Origin: Betaproteobacteria bacterium
Lineage (GTDB): Bacteria; Pseudomonadota; Gammaproteobacteria; Burkholderiales; SHXO01
Length of the DNA: 39,393 nucleotides
Direction of reading: 5' to 3'
NCBI GenBank assembly: GCA_009693245.1
Contig: SHXO01000017.1
Span: 1-39,393, forward strand
Shown here: positions 23,774 to 31,007 of the stretch, piece by piece
Position numbering within the stretch: position 1 is the stretch's first letter
Layout: every line of letters begins with the position of its first letter
Translations under genes and position numbers: made by a program
Notes under the pieces: generated by a model
What the model was told of the DNA's origin: nothing
Databases searched by the model: none
What the model saw: only the letters and a program-made list of their open reading frames with translations

Positions 23774-25406
23774 AACGGGCTGGCGCCGGTGAAGGAAGTG
23801 GCGCAGACTGGGGCGTGCATAGGCCGGGAGTTCAGCTACGAACTACTGGCGGCCATCTCGCCCATGAGCGAGCGAATCCTGGATGAGGCGCTCAAGCAAT
23901 TGGTGCTCTCTCAATTAGTCTACCAACAAGGAGCCGCGCCCCAAGCCACCTACACCTTCAAGCACGCGCTGGTGCAAGACGCCGCCTACGGCTCGCTGCT
24001 CAAGAGTAGGCGGCAAGTGCTACACCAGAACATCGCGGAAGTCCTTGAGAGACGCTTCCCCGAGCGCGTGGCCAATGAACCGGAAGTCGTGGCCCATCAC
24101 TACACCGAGGCAGGACTCGATGAACAAGCGACGGACTTCTGGTTGAAGGCGGGGCAGCGAGGTATCGAGCGCTTCGCCAATGCGGAGGCGATCGCGCATT
24201 TGAACCGCGGACTCAAAACCCTTGAGGCGTTACCGGCCGGGAAAGAGCGAGATCAAAGAGAACTCCTCCTGCAAATAAATCTGGGCACCGCGTTGGGTGC
24301 ACTGAAGGGATATTCTCCCCCCCGAAGTCGGTGAGGCCTTCTCGCGCGCAAGAGAACTCTGCGAGAGTTTGGGCGAGACGCCGCAGATGTTCCCAATACT
24401 GTTTGGGCTCTGGATGTTCTACGGTATGCGTGCCGATCATTCGTCCGCCGAGCGCTTTGCCAATCAGTTATTGAAGCTGGGTGAATCAACGGGAGATCCC
24501 GATAACTTGGTGGCTGGGCGCCAATGTGTTGCGGGTACGGCGTTCTTCATGGGCAAATTCCAGATCGCCCGAGAATACGGTGAATCGGGGTGTGACGCCT
24601 ATGAGCAAGCTGGATCTCCGCCTCTGGGACGCGTCTACGGCTTCGATCCAGGCGTTCTATGTCATGAATGGTATTCGTGGGCGCTTCTTGGACTGGGCTA
24701 TCCAGATTGCTCTAGAAGTATATACACGCGCGGCATTCGAACCGCTTACCGCCACGGCGACCCGCTGACCGTGGCAACCACTAAAGTGCACATCGCGATT
24801 TATGATGCACTGCGCGAGGATCCCGCAGCCGCATTGAAAACCGCCCATGACGCCGTTGCCTTCTGCAAGGAGAACCGAATTCTGCTTCGCCAAGCGGAAG
24901 CCGAAATCGTGGAAGGATGGGCCATGGCGGAGTTAGGAGACGCGGAGAAGGGAGTGAGCATTACCCGGCCCGCGATTGAGCTTTGGTCTCAGTTAGGCGC
25001 GCGGATTTGGGACCCCGGCTGGTATTCCTATCTGGCCCGAGCCTATGCCAGGGCGGGCCAAATGCAGAATGCTCGAGAGGCTTTGCAGGAGGCTTTCGAT
25101 GCCGCCCACAAAAACGGAGAGGGCGCTTATCTTGCCGAGTTACATAGAATGGACGGAGACCTGGGGCTCTTCGTGGAGGGCGCGGATGCCGAATCGTGCT
25201 ACCGCAAAGCCATCGGCGTATCGAAGAAGCAGGAGGCAAAATTGTGGGAACTTCGAGCCAGTGCTGCATTGGCCCGATTGTGGCATTCCCTGGGCCGGCG
25301 GGACGAAGCGCTCTCGCTTCTCAAGCCGGTATACGACTGGTTCACCGAAGGCTTCGATACGCGTGACCTCAAGGAGGCGAAAGCGCTGCTCGATGCGTTG
25401 GCGTAG
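23774..25406 (+). pseudogene. 5'-truncated, frameshifted SAM/cyclase/AAA/TPR regulator relic
   Basis: Recognisable sequence starts abruptly at NGLAPVKEVAQTGACIGREF, the end of the AAA-type ATPase module in multidomain class III cyclases, and continues with FKHALVQDAAYGSLLKSRRQ and TPR-like helices to the end at 25406. The cyclase and ATPase core are missing. At 24317-24323 a run of seven C breaks the frame: with six C the protein reads through as GYSPPEVGEAFSRARELCE. The second part (24324-25406) holds further TPR repeats (YLARAYARAGQMQNAREALQ). It may be a real pseudogene; the single-base slip could also be a sequencing error, but the missing 5' half cannot. It belongs to the same family as the gene at the left edge. 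Confidence 0.8.
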
Positions 25407-25440
25407 TCGTGCCTCGCCGAATCCTGGCTGGATCTTCCCG

Positions 25441-25662
25441 TTACGCCTGCATCGACAATCCGAAGGCCGTCTGAGTCGCGCCAAACCGGGCGGGAGTGCC
25501 AGGGGTCACTAGCAAGTCCAACTGCGTGCGAAACTGTGCTGCCGGGTGTACGCTGGTTGGCGCGGCTTTTGGGCCAAGGGCGGCGACAACCAGCAAAACG
25601 GCGGCGGCGAGAAGCGCTACGACGACTTCGATTCCGAGGTCCATTTCCTTGAGTGCCGGCAT
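25441..25662 (-). CDS. small single-helix membrane protein, unknown function
   Basis: The ATG at 25662 is preceded at 8 bases by AGGAGA, a good ribosome binding site, and gives 73 residues. After MPALKEMDLGIE comes one hydrophobic helix (VVVALLAAAVLLVVAALG), then a polar tail of about 40 residues with no motif I recognise. It is convergent with the cyclase relic and points away from the VapBC pair. I favour a real gene because start site, helix and length agree, but homology is unknown. Confidence 0.5.
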   Translation of the reverse strand: MPALKEMDLGIEVVVALLAAAVLLVVAALGPKAAPTSVHPAAQFRTQLDLLVTPGTPARFGATQTAFGLSMQA

Positions 25663-25869
25663 GATGTTTTCTCCTGGGTTGTGGGTTGCGTTGGAGTGAA
25701 GTATCGGCCTGGTAACCATTGGAATCGCGTGAGGATTGCCGGGGACCGTGTGAAGTATTCACCCTATCGAGAACGTCGCGGGCCGGATTGAGCTTCAGCC
25801 CGCCGGGAACTCAAATCTACTGATGGATCGCGAGGGCAAGGCGCTCCGCGAAATGAATGTCAACATGCC

Positions 25870-26277
25870 CTAGGCAAGTATTTCCACGGGCGGAAGCGTT
25901 TTCAACTTCCTTGCCCGGCTGGCTAGACGCCGGTCGAACGTGGTGAACCCGGCAGCCCGGTGGCTGAGCGCCAAATGCAACGCATCGGCAAAGTCGAGCC
26001 CTTTATCGAAACCGTCGAGCGCAGTGTGTATCGCGTCGCGGTTTTCCAAAGTTACGTGCTCAATGCCCGACAGGGCACGGAGTACTTTGGAAATCTCCCC
26101 GCGCGGCAGAGCATAAAAGCCTCGCATGACCCACTCGAATTCCAGCAAGACCGTAACCGAAACAAGAACGCGCTGCGACATGGCCTGCGTTGCAAGGGGG
26201 CGCTGCAAGGCCGCTTGTTCATCGTCGGCATCGTCGATAAAGAACCTCGCCAATACATTCGTATCGAGCGCTCTCAT
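25870..26277 (-). CDS. VapC-type PIN-domain toxin
   Basis: The 135 residues have the four acidic positions of PIN nucleases: Asp in MRALDTNVLARFF, Glu in LLEFEWVMRGFY, Asp in GLDFADALHLALS, and Asp in FTTFDRRLA. VapC toxins cleave tRNA or rRNA. The ATG overlaps the antitoxin stop by 4 bp. The pair lies in the segment that separates metK from ahcY and is probably part of transferred DNA. Confidence 0.9.
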   Translation of the reverse strand: MRALDTNVLARFFIDDADDEQAALQRPLATQAMSQRVLVSVTVLLEFEWVMRGFYALPRGEISKVLRALSGIEHVTLENRDAIHTALDGFDKGLDFADALHLALSHRAAGFTTFDRRLASRARKLKTLPPVEILA

Positions 26278-26501
26278 TTCTTTCCTTGGGCTCTCCGGGC
26301 CAGCAATGACGAGGGGTCGAAGTCCTCTAGGCGCCGCGGCACTCCCTTGGAAGGAGCGCGGATCATTCCCGCAAGCCGGGTGACATCCTCCTTCGGTACG
26401 GTTCGTAGAACTCGAAGCTTCAAGCCATCCCGTTCTTCGATAATTTCCAGCCTGGTGCCCGCGCCAAGTCCCAGGCGCCGCCTGATGGCGGCCGGCAGCA
26501 C
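26274..26501 (-). CDS. AbrB/MazE-type swapped-hairpin antitoxin (VapB partner), start uncertain
   Basis: From GTG at 26501 the protein has 75 residues: LPAAIRRRLGLGAGTRLEII, then EERDGLKLRVLR, the AbrB swapped-hairpin fold, and a C-terminal toxin-binding tail (RRLEDFDPSSLLARRAQGKK). Family homology clearly extends upstream (ILVSSKGQVVLP) to an ATT at 26528, and the frame stays open to 26570 without ATG, GTG or TTG. So either ATT is the start, or the original start was lost next to the ahcY promoter. It overlaps vapC by 4 bp and would normally repress the pair. Confidence 0.75.
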   Translation of the reverse strand: MLPAAIRRRLGLGAGTRLEIIEERDGLKLRVLRTVPKEDVTRLAGMIRAPSKGVPRRLEDFDPSSLLARRAQGKK

Positions 26502-26553
26502 GACCTGCCCTTTGGAGGAAACAAGAATCGTATATTCGGAATGTTCCGGTGGC

Positions 26554-26581
26554 TTGGAAGATCTACACTAGCCTATATAAT
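26554..26581 (+). promoter_or_regulatory. sigma70-type promoter for ahcY
   Basis: TTGGAA (26554-26559) and a perfect TATAAT (26576-26581) are 16 bases apart. Transcription would begin near 26588, just at the 5' side of the SAH riboswitch. Confidence 0.7.
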
Positions 26582-26583
26582 CC

Positions 26584-26660
26584 CGCCCACTGAGGAGCGT
26601 TGCGACCCTGCTGGTGAAACGGCCGGGGCCAGGCTCGGCGATTCAAGAACGGCGCTCACC
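26584..26660 (+). promoter_or_regulatory. SAH riboswitch upstream of ahcY
   Basis: The conserved core GAGGAGCGTTGC (26592-26603), then CCAGGCTCGGCG (to 26640) and AACGGCGCTCACC (to 26660) match the SAH riboswitch known from beta- and gammaproteobacterial ahcY leaders. GAG/CTC and CGCC/GGCG can form P1. GAGCG (26595-26599) can pair with CGCTC (26653-26657) as the pseudoknot. The element senses S-adenosylhomocysteine and raises expression of the gene that removes it. Assignment is by remembered consensus, not by a covariance search. Confidence 0.88.
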
Positions 26661-26716
26661 AACCCGTAACCGGATTGGCGCGCCGTTTTCAATGGGAGCG
26701 CGTCGTCCATTGCCCT

Positions 26717-26722
26717 AAGGAG
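26717..26722 (+). promoter_or_regulatory. ahcY ribosome binding site, likely masked by the riboswitch
   Basis: AAGGAG stands 7 bases before the ahcY ATG. The overlapping GAGCGC (26720-26725) is complementary to GCGCTC (26652-26657), the 3' strand of the riboswitch pseudoknot, so SAH binding would free this site. A second copy of GGAGCGCGTC starts at 26695. Confidence 0.6.
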
Positions 26723-26729
26723 CGCGTCC

Positions 26730-28151
26730 ATGTCCGCAGTGCTAAAACCAAGCCCTTCCTTCACCGATTACAAGGTCGCCGACCTTTCCTTGGCCGGCTG
26801 GGGCCGCAAGGAAATCAGGATCGCTGAGACGGAGATGCCTGGCCTCATGGCGATTCGCGAGGAATACGCGGCCACCCAGCCGTTGCGGGGGGCACGCATC
26901 ACAGGCTCCTTGCATATGACCATTCAAACGGCGGTGCTGATCGAAACGCTACGCGCCCTGGGCGCGGAAGTGCGCTGGGCGTCTTGCAACATCTACTCGA
27001 CTCAGGATCACGCCGCCGCCGCCATCGCCGTGAGCGCCGTTCCGGTCTACGCCTACAAAGGCGAGTCCTTGACCGAGTACTGGGACTACACCCATAAGAT
27101 TTTCGAGTGGCCCGACGGCGATTACTCCAACATGATTCTGGACGATGGCGGCGATGCGACCTTATTGCTGCATCACGGCGCGCGTGCGGAGACGGACGCT
27201 TCCCTCTTGAACCACCCTGGCAGTGAAGAGGAAACCGTGCTGTTCGCCTCGATCAAGGCGAAACTCGCGAAGGAGCCCAAGTGGTATTCCACCAGGTTAG
27301 CCAAGATCAAGGGAGTCACCGAGGAAACCACGACGGGCGTGAAGCGCTTATACCAAATGGCCAAGGACGGCACGCTCAAATTCCCCGCCATCAACGTCAA
27401 CGACTCGGTGACTAAGAGCAAGTTCGATAACTTATACGGTTGCCGCGAGTCCCTGGTGGATGGCATCAAGCGCGCCACCGACGTCATGGTGGCGGGCAAG
27501 GTCGCCGTGGTCGCGGGTTATGGCGACGTGGGCAAGGGTTCGGCTCAGGCGCTGCGAGCGCTCTCCGCGCAAGTTTGGGTGACGGAGATCGATCCCATCT
27601 GCGCGCTGCAAGCAGCCATGGAAGGCTACCGGGTCGTCACCATGGATTACGCGGCTGATAAAGCCGACATCTTCGTCAGCGCCGCCGGAAACTTTCATGT
27701 GATCACCCACGAGCACATGAAGAAGATGAAGGACCAAGCCATTGTGTGCAACATCGGCCATTTCGATAACGAGATCGACATCGCGGCGTTGAAGCAATAC
27801 CAGTGGGAGAACATCAAGCCGCAGGTGGATCACGTGATCTTCCCCGGCGGCAAACGCATCATCTTGCTGGCCGAAGGCCGCTTGGTGAACCTGGGCTGCG
27901 GCACTGGCCATCCTTCCTACGTGATGAGCTCTTCCTTCGCCAACCAAACCATCGCCCAGATCGAGTTATTCAACAACCCCGAGCGCTATCCCATCGGTGT
28001 CTACGTTTTGCCGAAGCACCTCGACGAAAAGGTCGCGCGCCTGCAATTGAAGAAGCTCAACGCGCAGTTGACCGAGCTGACCGACGCCCAAGCGCGTTAT
28101 ATCGGCGTGAGCAAGTCGGGGCCGTATAAGGCGGAGCACTATCGGTATTAG
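26730..28151 (+). CDS. ahcY: S-adenosylhomocysteine hydrolase
   Basis: The 473 residues match Sah[65 protein letters not shown], the NAD-binding [16 protein letters not shown] near residue 270, and the C-terminal [12 protein letters not shown] that closes the NAD site. It splits SAH into adenosine and homocysteine, relieving inhibition of methyltransferases. An SAH riboswitch and strong promoter precede it. The 3' end abuts a GGGAGGAG purine tract that may have been the metF ribosome binding site before the S23 element arrived. Confidence 0.98.
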   Translation: MSAVLKPSPSFTDYKVADLSLAGWGRKEIRIAETEMPGLMAIREEYAATQPLRGARITGSLHMTIQTAVLIETLRALGAEVRWASCNIYSTQDHAAAAIAVSAVPVYAYKGESLTEYWDYTHKIFEWPDGDYSNMILDDGGDATLLLHHGARAETDASLLNHPGSEEETVLFASIKAKLAKEPKWYSTRLAKIKGVTEETTTGVKRLYQMAKDGTLKFPAINVNDSVTKSKFDNLYGCRESLVDGIKRATDVMVAGKVAVVAGYGDVGKGSAQALRALSAQVWVTEIDPICALQAAMEGYRVVTMDYAADKADIFVSAAGNFHVITHEHMKKMKDQAIVCNIGHFDNEIDIAALKQYQWENIKPQVDHVIFPGGKRIILLAEGRLVNLGCGTGHPSYVMSSSFANQTIAQIELFNNPERYPIGVYVLPKHLDEKVARLQLKKLNAQLTELTDAQARYIGVSKSGPYKAEHYRY

Positions 28152-28599
28152 GGAGGAGAGAGGGGGGAGGGGGGAGGAGTAGGGCAGTGTCGCGTGATCA
28201 TCATCGATTGCTTGCATGGCAAAAGACAATGGAGTTGGTTACCGAGGTCTATAAGATAAGCGCGGTATTTCCAAGAGAAGACCTCTACGGATTGACCTCG
28301 CAGATTCGGCGGGCCGCTGTATCCGTTCCAAGCAATATCGCGGAAGGCGTGGCCCGCCAAGGAAGCAAGGAGTACCTGCATTTTCTGACGGTGGCTCGTG
28401 GCTCTCTAAGTGAACTAGAGACTCAGTTGTTGGTGGCGCGCAATCTTGGGTACCTTCAAGAAGACTCCGCCATCTTTACAAGGGTGGAAGAGGTGTTTGC
28501 CTTATTAGGGGGTCTCATCAAAGCAATTCGTGGACGAGTGAAGCCGCAGGATTCTAGATGACCGACTTTCTCCTCTCTCCTCCCCCCCTCCCTCCTCCC
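28151..28599. mobile_element. S23/IVP-type element with purine/pyrimidine inverted arms, between ahcY and metF
   Basis: The left arm (28151-28180) is all purine (GGGAGGAGAGAGGGGGG and more); the right arm (28567-28599) is all pyrimidine and ends CCCCCCCTCCCTCCTCCC. The first 17 bases of the left arm match the reverse complement of the right arm at 16 positions. The enclosed gene is an S23-type four-helix-bundle protein. In rRNA, intervening sequences with this kind of gene also sit on long paired arms. Mobility is inferred from placement between two normally adjacent genes. Confidence 0.55.
28187..28561 (+). CDS. four-helix-bundle protein, 23S rRNA intervening sequence (S23/IVP) family
   Basis: The 124 residues begin with GTG at 28187, 8 bases after AGGAG. 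The family pattern is clear: LLAWQKTMELVTEVYKISAV, FPREDLYGLTSQIRRAAVSV, PSNIAEGVARQGSKEYLHFL and ARGSLSELETQLLVARNLGY. Members form pentameric four-helix bundles and are related to Avd of diversity-generating retroelements; their cellular role is not settled. The gene normally lies in 23S rRNA intervening sequences or is free-standing. Here it lies in the ahcY-metF gap, flanked by complementary arms, and its TGA overlaps a metF ATG (ATGA). Confidence 0.9.
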   Translation: MSRDHHRLLAWQKTMELVTEVYKISAVFPREDLYGLTSQIRRAAVSVPSNIAEGVARQGSKEYLHFLTVARGSLSELETQLLVARNLGYLQEDSAIFTRVEEVFALLGGLIKAIRGRVKPQDSR

Positions 28600-29442
28600 A
28601 AAATGAACTCCTTACGCCTCACGTTTTCCTTCGAATTCTTCCCCCCTCAAACCGAGGAAGGCGCGCAAAAACTGCGTGTGGCGCGCACACAGCTTGCGCA
28701 GTTGAAACCGGCCTTCTTCTCGGTGACCTACGGCGCTGGCGGCTCCACGCAAGAGCGCACCATCAGCACCGTGCTCGAAATCAATTCAGAAGGCCTTGAG
28801 GTCGCGCCTCACATGTCTTGCGTGGGAAGCAGCAAGGCCAAGGTGCGCGAGATCGTTGACCACTACCGCGAGGCTGGAATCCGCCGCGTGGTGGCCTTGC
28901 GCGGCGATCTTCCTTCGGGCATGGTCGAGGCGGGAGAGTTTCGCTACGCCATCGATCTGGTGGCTTTTTTGCGGGAAAGCTACAGTGAGGATATCCATAT
29001 CGAAGTGGCGGCTTATCCTGAGTACCACCCGCAGGCGCGTAGCGCGCAAGAGGATTTACTTAACTTCAAGCGCAAGGTTGACGCCGGCGCGAATACCGCG
29101 ATCACCCAGTATTTCTACAACCCCGACGCTTATTTCGCCTTCGCCGACGAATGCCAGGCGATGGGCATCAGTATCCCCATCATTCCGGGCATCATGCCCA
29201 TCACGCGCTTCTCTCAACTCGCTCGGTTTTCCGACGCTTGTGGCGCGGAAATTCCCCGCTGGATTCGCCGCAAGCTGGAGGGCTATGGGGACGACCTGGA
29301 TTCCATCCGGTCTTTTGGTTTGGATGTAGTCACCGATCTATGCGACCGGCTCCTGCAAGGCGGTGCCCCCGGATTGCACTTCTATACGCTCAACCAGGCG
29401 GGACCGGCGTCGACCATATGGCAAAGACTCGGGCTGAGCTAG
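28558..29442 (+). CDS. metF: 5,10-methylenetetrahydrofolate reductase
   Basis: The core from residue 16 on is a standard MetF TIM barrel: LTFSFEFFPPQTEEGAQKLR, VTYGAGGSTQERTIS, APHMSCVGSS, VALRGDLPSG, EVAAYPEYHP and ITQYFYNPDAYFAF. It reduces methylene-THF to methyl-THF with FAD and NAD(P)H, for methionine regeneration. The ancestral start is probably ATG 28603 (MNSLRLTFSFEFF), which now has no ribosome binding site. An in-frame ATG at 28558 overlaps the S23 stop, has AGGA five bases upstream, and would add TDFLLSPPPLPPPK, coded by the element's right arm. I give the longer form; the true start needs testing. Confidence 0.93.
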   Translation: MTDFLLSPPPLPPPKMNSLRLTFSFEFFPPQTEEGAQKLRVARTQLAQLKPAFFSVTYGAGGSTQERTISTVLEINSEGLEVAPHMSCVGSSKAKVREIVDHYREAGIRRVVALRGDLPSGMVEAGEFRYAIDLVAFLRESYSEDIHIEVAAYPEYHPQARSAQEDLLNFKRKVDAGANTAITQYFYNPDAYFAFADECQAMGISIPIIPGIMPITRFSQLARFSDACGAEIPRWIRRKLEGYGDDLDSIRSFGLDVVTDLCDRLLQGGAPGLHFYTLNQAGPASTIWQRLGLS

Positions 29443-29448
29443 CCGATC

Positions 29449-29585
29449 TAAGGAAACGCTGAATGAGACTTCCGTTCGTGGTGAGCTTGTCGAACCATGG
29501 ACGGAAGACTTCATTACATCTACGTATTGCGTAGAGTGCCCTTCGACAAGCTCAGGGCGAACGTATTTGATCAGCGTTTTCCTAA
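29449..29585. repeat. nested palindromic repeat between metF and vapC
   Basis: Outer arms TAAGGAAACGCTGA (from 29449) and TCAGCGTTTTCCTA (to 29584) are an imperfect terminal inverted repeat. Inner arms CGTTCGTGGTGAGCTTGTCG (29473-) and TTCGACAAGCTCAGGGCGAA (29541-) form a second one. The inner motif is a widely dispersed bacterial repeat, from memory. The right arm supplies the TAG stop of vapC. The size fits a MITE-like element. Confidence 0.7.
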
Positions 29586-29995
29586 ACTGGACGCACCAGC
29601 GGAATGAGTTGGCGTCCGTTACGCCGGTAGTGTTCGAAATCGGAATCCAAGGTAAAAACGCGGCAGTCAGCGTAGCATTCCGAAAGCCGTACCATGCAGG
29701 CATCGGCCAGAGACATGGGAGTATCGTGATACCGGGTCAGTAGCGCTTCGATGCTGGCCGATTCCTTTGCCAGATCAATGCCAATTTTAAGCACTCCTTC
29801 GCTTACTTTTCTAACCAGATCTCCGGACCGCCCGCCGCCACGATGGATCAGGAAGCAGGCTTCGGTAATAACTGGCTCGCATGTCATCAAAGGTGCCGAG
29901 AACGTGCTCATTTGCTCGACGGCCCACTCATGCCAAGTGTCCCGGGAATTGAAGTACGCGACCAACGGACCTGTATCGGCGAGAATACGGGTCAC
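29582..29995 (-). CDS. VapC-type PIN-domain toxin (second system)
   Basis: GTG at 29995 overlaps the antitoxin TGA (GTGA) and gives 137 residues. PIN acidic residues are seen in TRILADTGPLVAYF, VITEACFLIHR, SLADACMVRLS, and VFTLDSDFEHYRR. The longer frame to 30061 is shadow of the antitoxin gene. It is likely a ribonuclease toxin. Its stop codon is provided by the neighbouring palindromic repeat, so the original C-terminus may have been slightly different. Confidence 0.88.
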   Translation of the reverse strand: MTRILADTGPLVAYFNSRDTWHEWAVEQMSTFSAPLMTCEPVITEACFLIHRGGGRSGDLVRKVSEGVLKIGIDLAKESASIEALLTRYHDTPMSLADACMVRLSECYADCRVFTLDSDFEHYRRNGRQLIPLVRPV

Positions 29996-30222
29996 TTGCC
30001 GAAGCCGTCCATGTGCTTTGGATTCGTCGAAAGATCCTTCGGACCCGGAACGCTCCCGCACACGTCGGCCATGAGATCGTGGCAGCTAACGCTCCCCGTC
30101 CCGCGCCGCGCTTGCTCGAGTGCCTCGCGAACGAGTTCGGACTGTGGCCGTCCTAATTGCTTTGCGCGGTAAGAAAGCCAAGATGCGAGCGTTTCGGGGA
30201 GTTTAACTGTCAGGGTCTTCAT
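29992..30222 (-). CDS. ribbon-helix-helix (CopG/Arc) antitoxin
   Basis: The ATG at 30222 gives 76 residues: MKTLTVKLPETLASWLSYRA and RPQSELVREALEQARR form the ribbon-helix-helix, followed by a short toxin-binding tail ending KHMDGFGK. Upstream in-frame residues (MPGLQFGITIRF) do not fit the fold. It pairs with the PIN toxin by a 4-bp overlap. Confidence 0.85.
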   Translation of the reverse strand: MKTLTVKLPETLASWLSYRAKQLGRPQSELVREALEQARRGTGSVSCHDLMADVCGSVPGPKDLSTNPKHMDGFGK

Positions 30223-30294
30223 GAAACGGATAGTAATACCGAACTGCAGGCCTGGCAATATCGCACCAGTGAGTCATCATGAAAGAGCTTCCAG

Positions 30295-30930
30295 ATGAAT
30301 AGCGAAAGATTCAAATCCGAGGTGCAAGAGGGCGAGGCTTTTCTCGTTCGCGCAGATCCCTTGCTGAAAAAACTAATCCGTGCTCACGGGCCTTGCACGA
30401 TGTGCCCCAATTGGAAGCGCTCGCCCTACGAAGCGTTGGTGCGGGCCATCATGTACCAGCAACTCAACGGCAAGGCGGCGGCCACGATCATGGCGCGCTT
30501 CATAGGATTGTTTCCCGGATCGCGCTTTCCCGTGCCGAACCTCGTATTGGCGAAGACCGACGAGCAGTTACGTTCAGCCGGATTGTCGCGGCAGAAAGTG
30601 ACCTACATACGCGACGTGGCCACCAAGGCGCTGGCGGGCGTAATACCCACCCACCGCCGGGGATTGATGAGCCGGGAAGACGAAGAACTCATCAAGACCT
30701 TCACCCAGGCCAAAGGCGTGGGCCGTTGGACCGTGGAAATGATGCTGATGTTTTCCCTCGGCCGCCTGGATATTCTGCCTGTGGACGACTTTGGTGTGCG
30801 CGCCGGATACAGCAAAGCGAAAAAGCTGGACGCGATGATCGCTCCGAGAGAACTAGGCCTCATCGGCCAGCGCTGGGCGCCTTACCGCTCCGTCGCGGCC
30901 TGGTATATGTGGCGCGCGACGGAGGCGTGA
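30295..30930 (+). CDS. DNA-3-methyladenine glycosylase, AlkA-like (HhH-GPD)
   Basis: The 211 residues form an HhH-GPD glycosylase: YEALVRAIMYQQLNGKAAAT near residue 45, the helix-hairpin-helix AKGVGRWTVEMMLMFSLGR near residue 140, and the catalytic aspartate in LPVDDFGVRAGY near residue 163. The family excises alkylated purines. It lacks the Fe-S cysteines of MutY/Nth. It is convergent with the aminotransferase gene, with a hairpin between. Confidence 0.92.
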   Translation: MNSERFKSEVQEGEAFLVRADPLLKKLIRAHGPCTMCPNWKRSPYEALVRAIMYQQLNGKAAATIMARFIGLFPGSRFPVPNLVLAKTDEQLRSAGLSRQKVTYIRDVATKALAGVIPTHRRGLMSREDEELIKTFTQAKGVGRWTVEMMLMFSLGRLDILPVDDFGVRAGYSKAKKLDAMIAPRELGLIGQRWAPYRSVAAWYMWRATEA

Positions 30931-30965
30931 TGAAACCAATAGCCATTACCCATGGCGACTGAGTG

Positions 30966-30985
30966 GCGGGAAGTCTCCTTCCCGC
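30966..30985. terminator. hairpin between convergent genes
   Basis: GCGGGAAG-TCTC-CTTCCCGC is a perfect 8-bp stem between the AlkA-like gene and the aminotransferase gene. No long T-run follows on either side, so it would be a weak bidirectional terminator. Confidence 0.55.
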
Positions 30986-31007
30986 ACTTCTTGGCAACCG
31001 TACCGTT

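Noticed and set aside
25741-25869. Possible coding tail (open frame ending in a TAG near 25872)
   Set aside because: A stop lies just upstream, there is no usable start, and no family is recognisable; the segment is short and unexplained.
30930-30961. 10-codon frame after the AlkA-like gene
   Set aside because: Too short and with no supporting signal; it overlaps the hairpin region.
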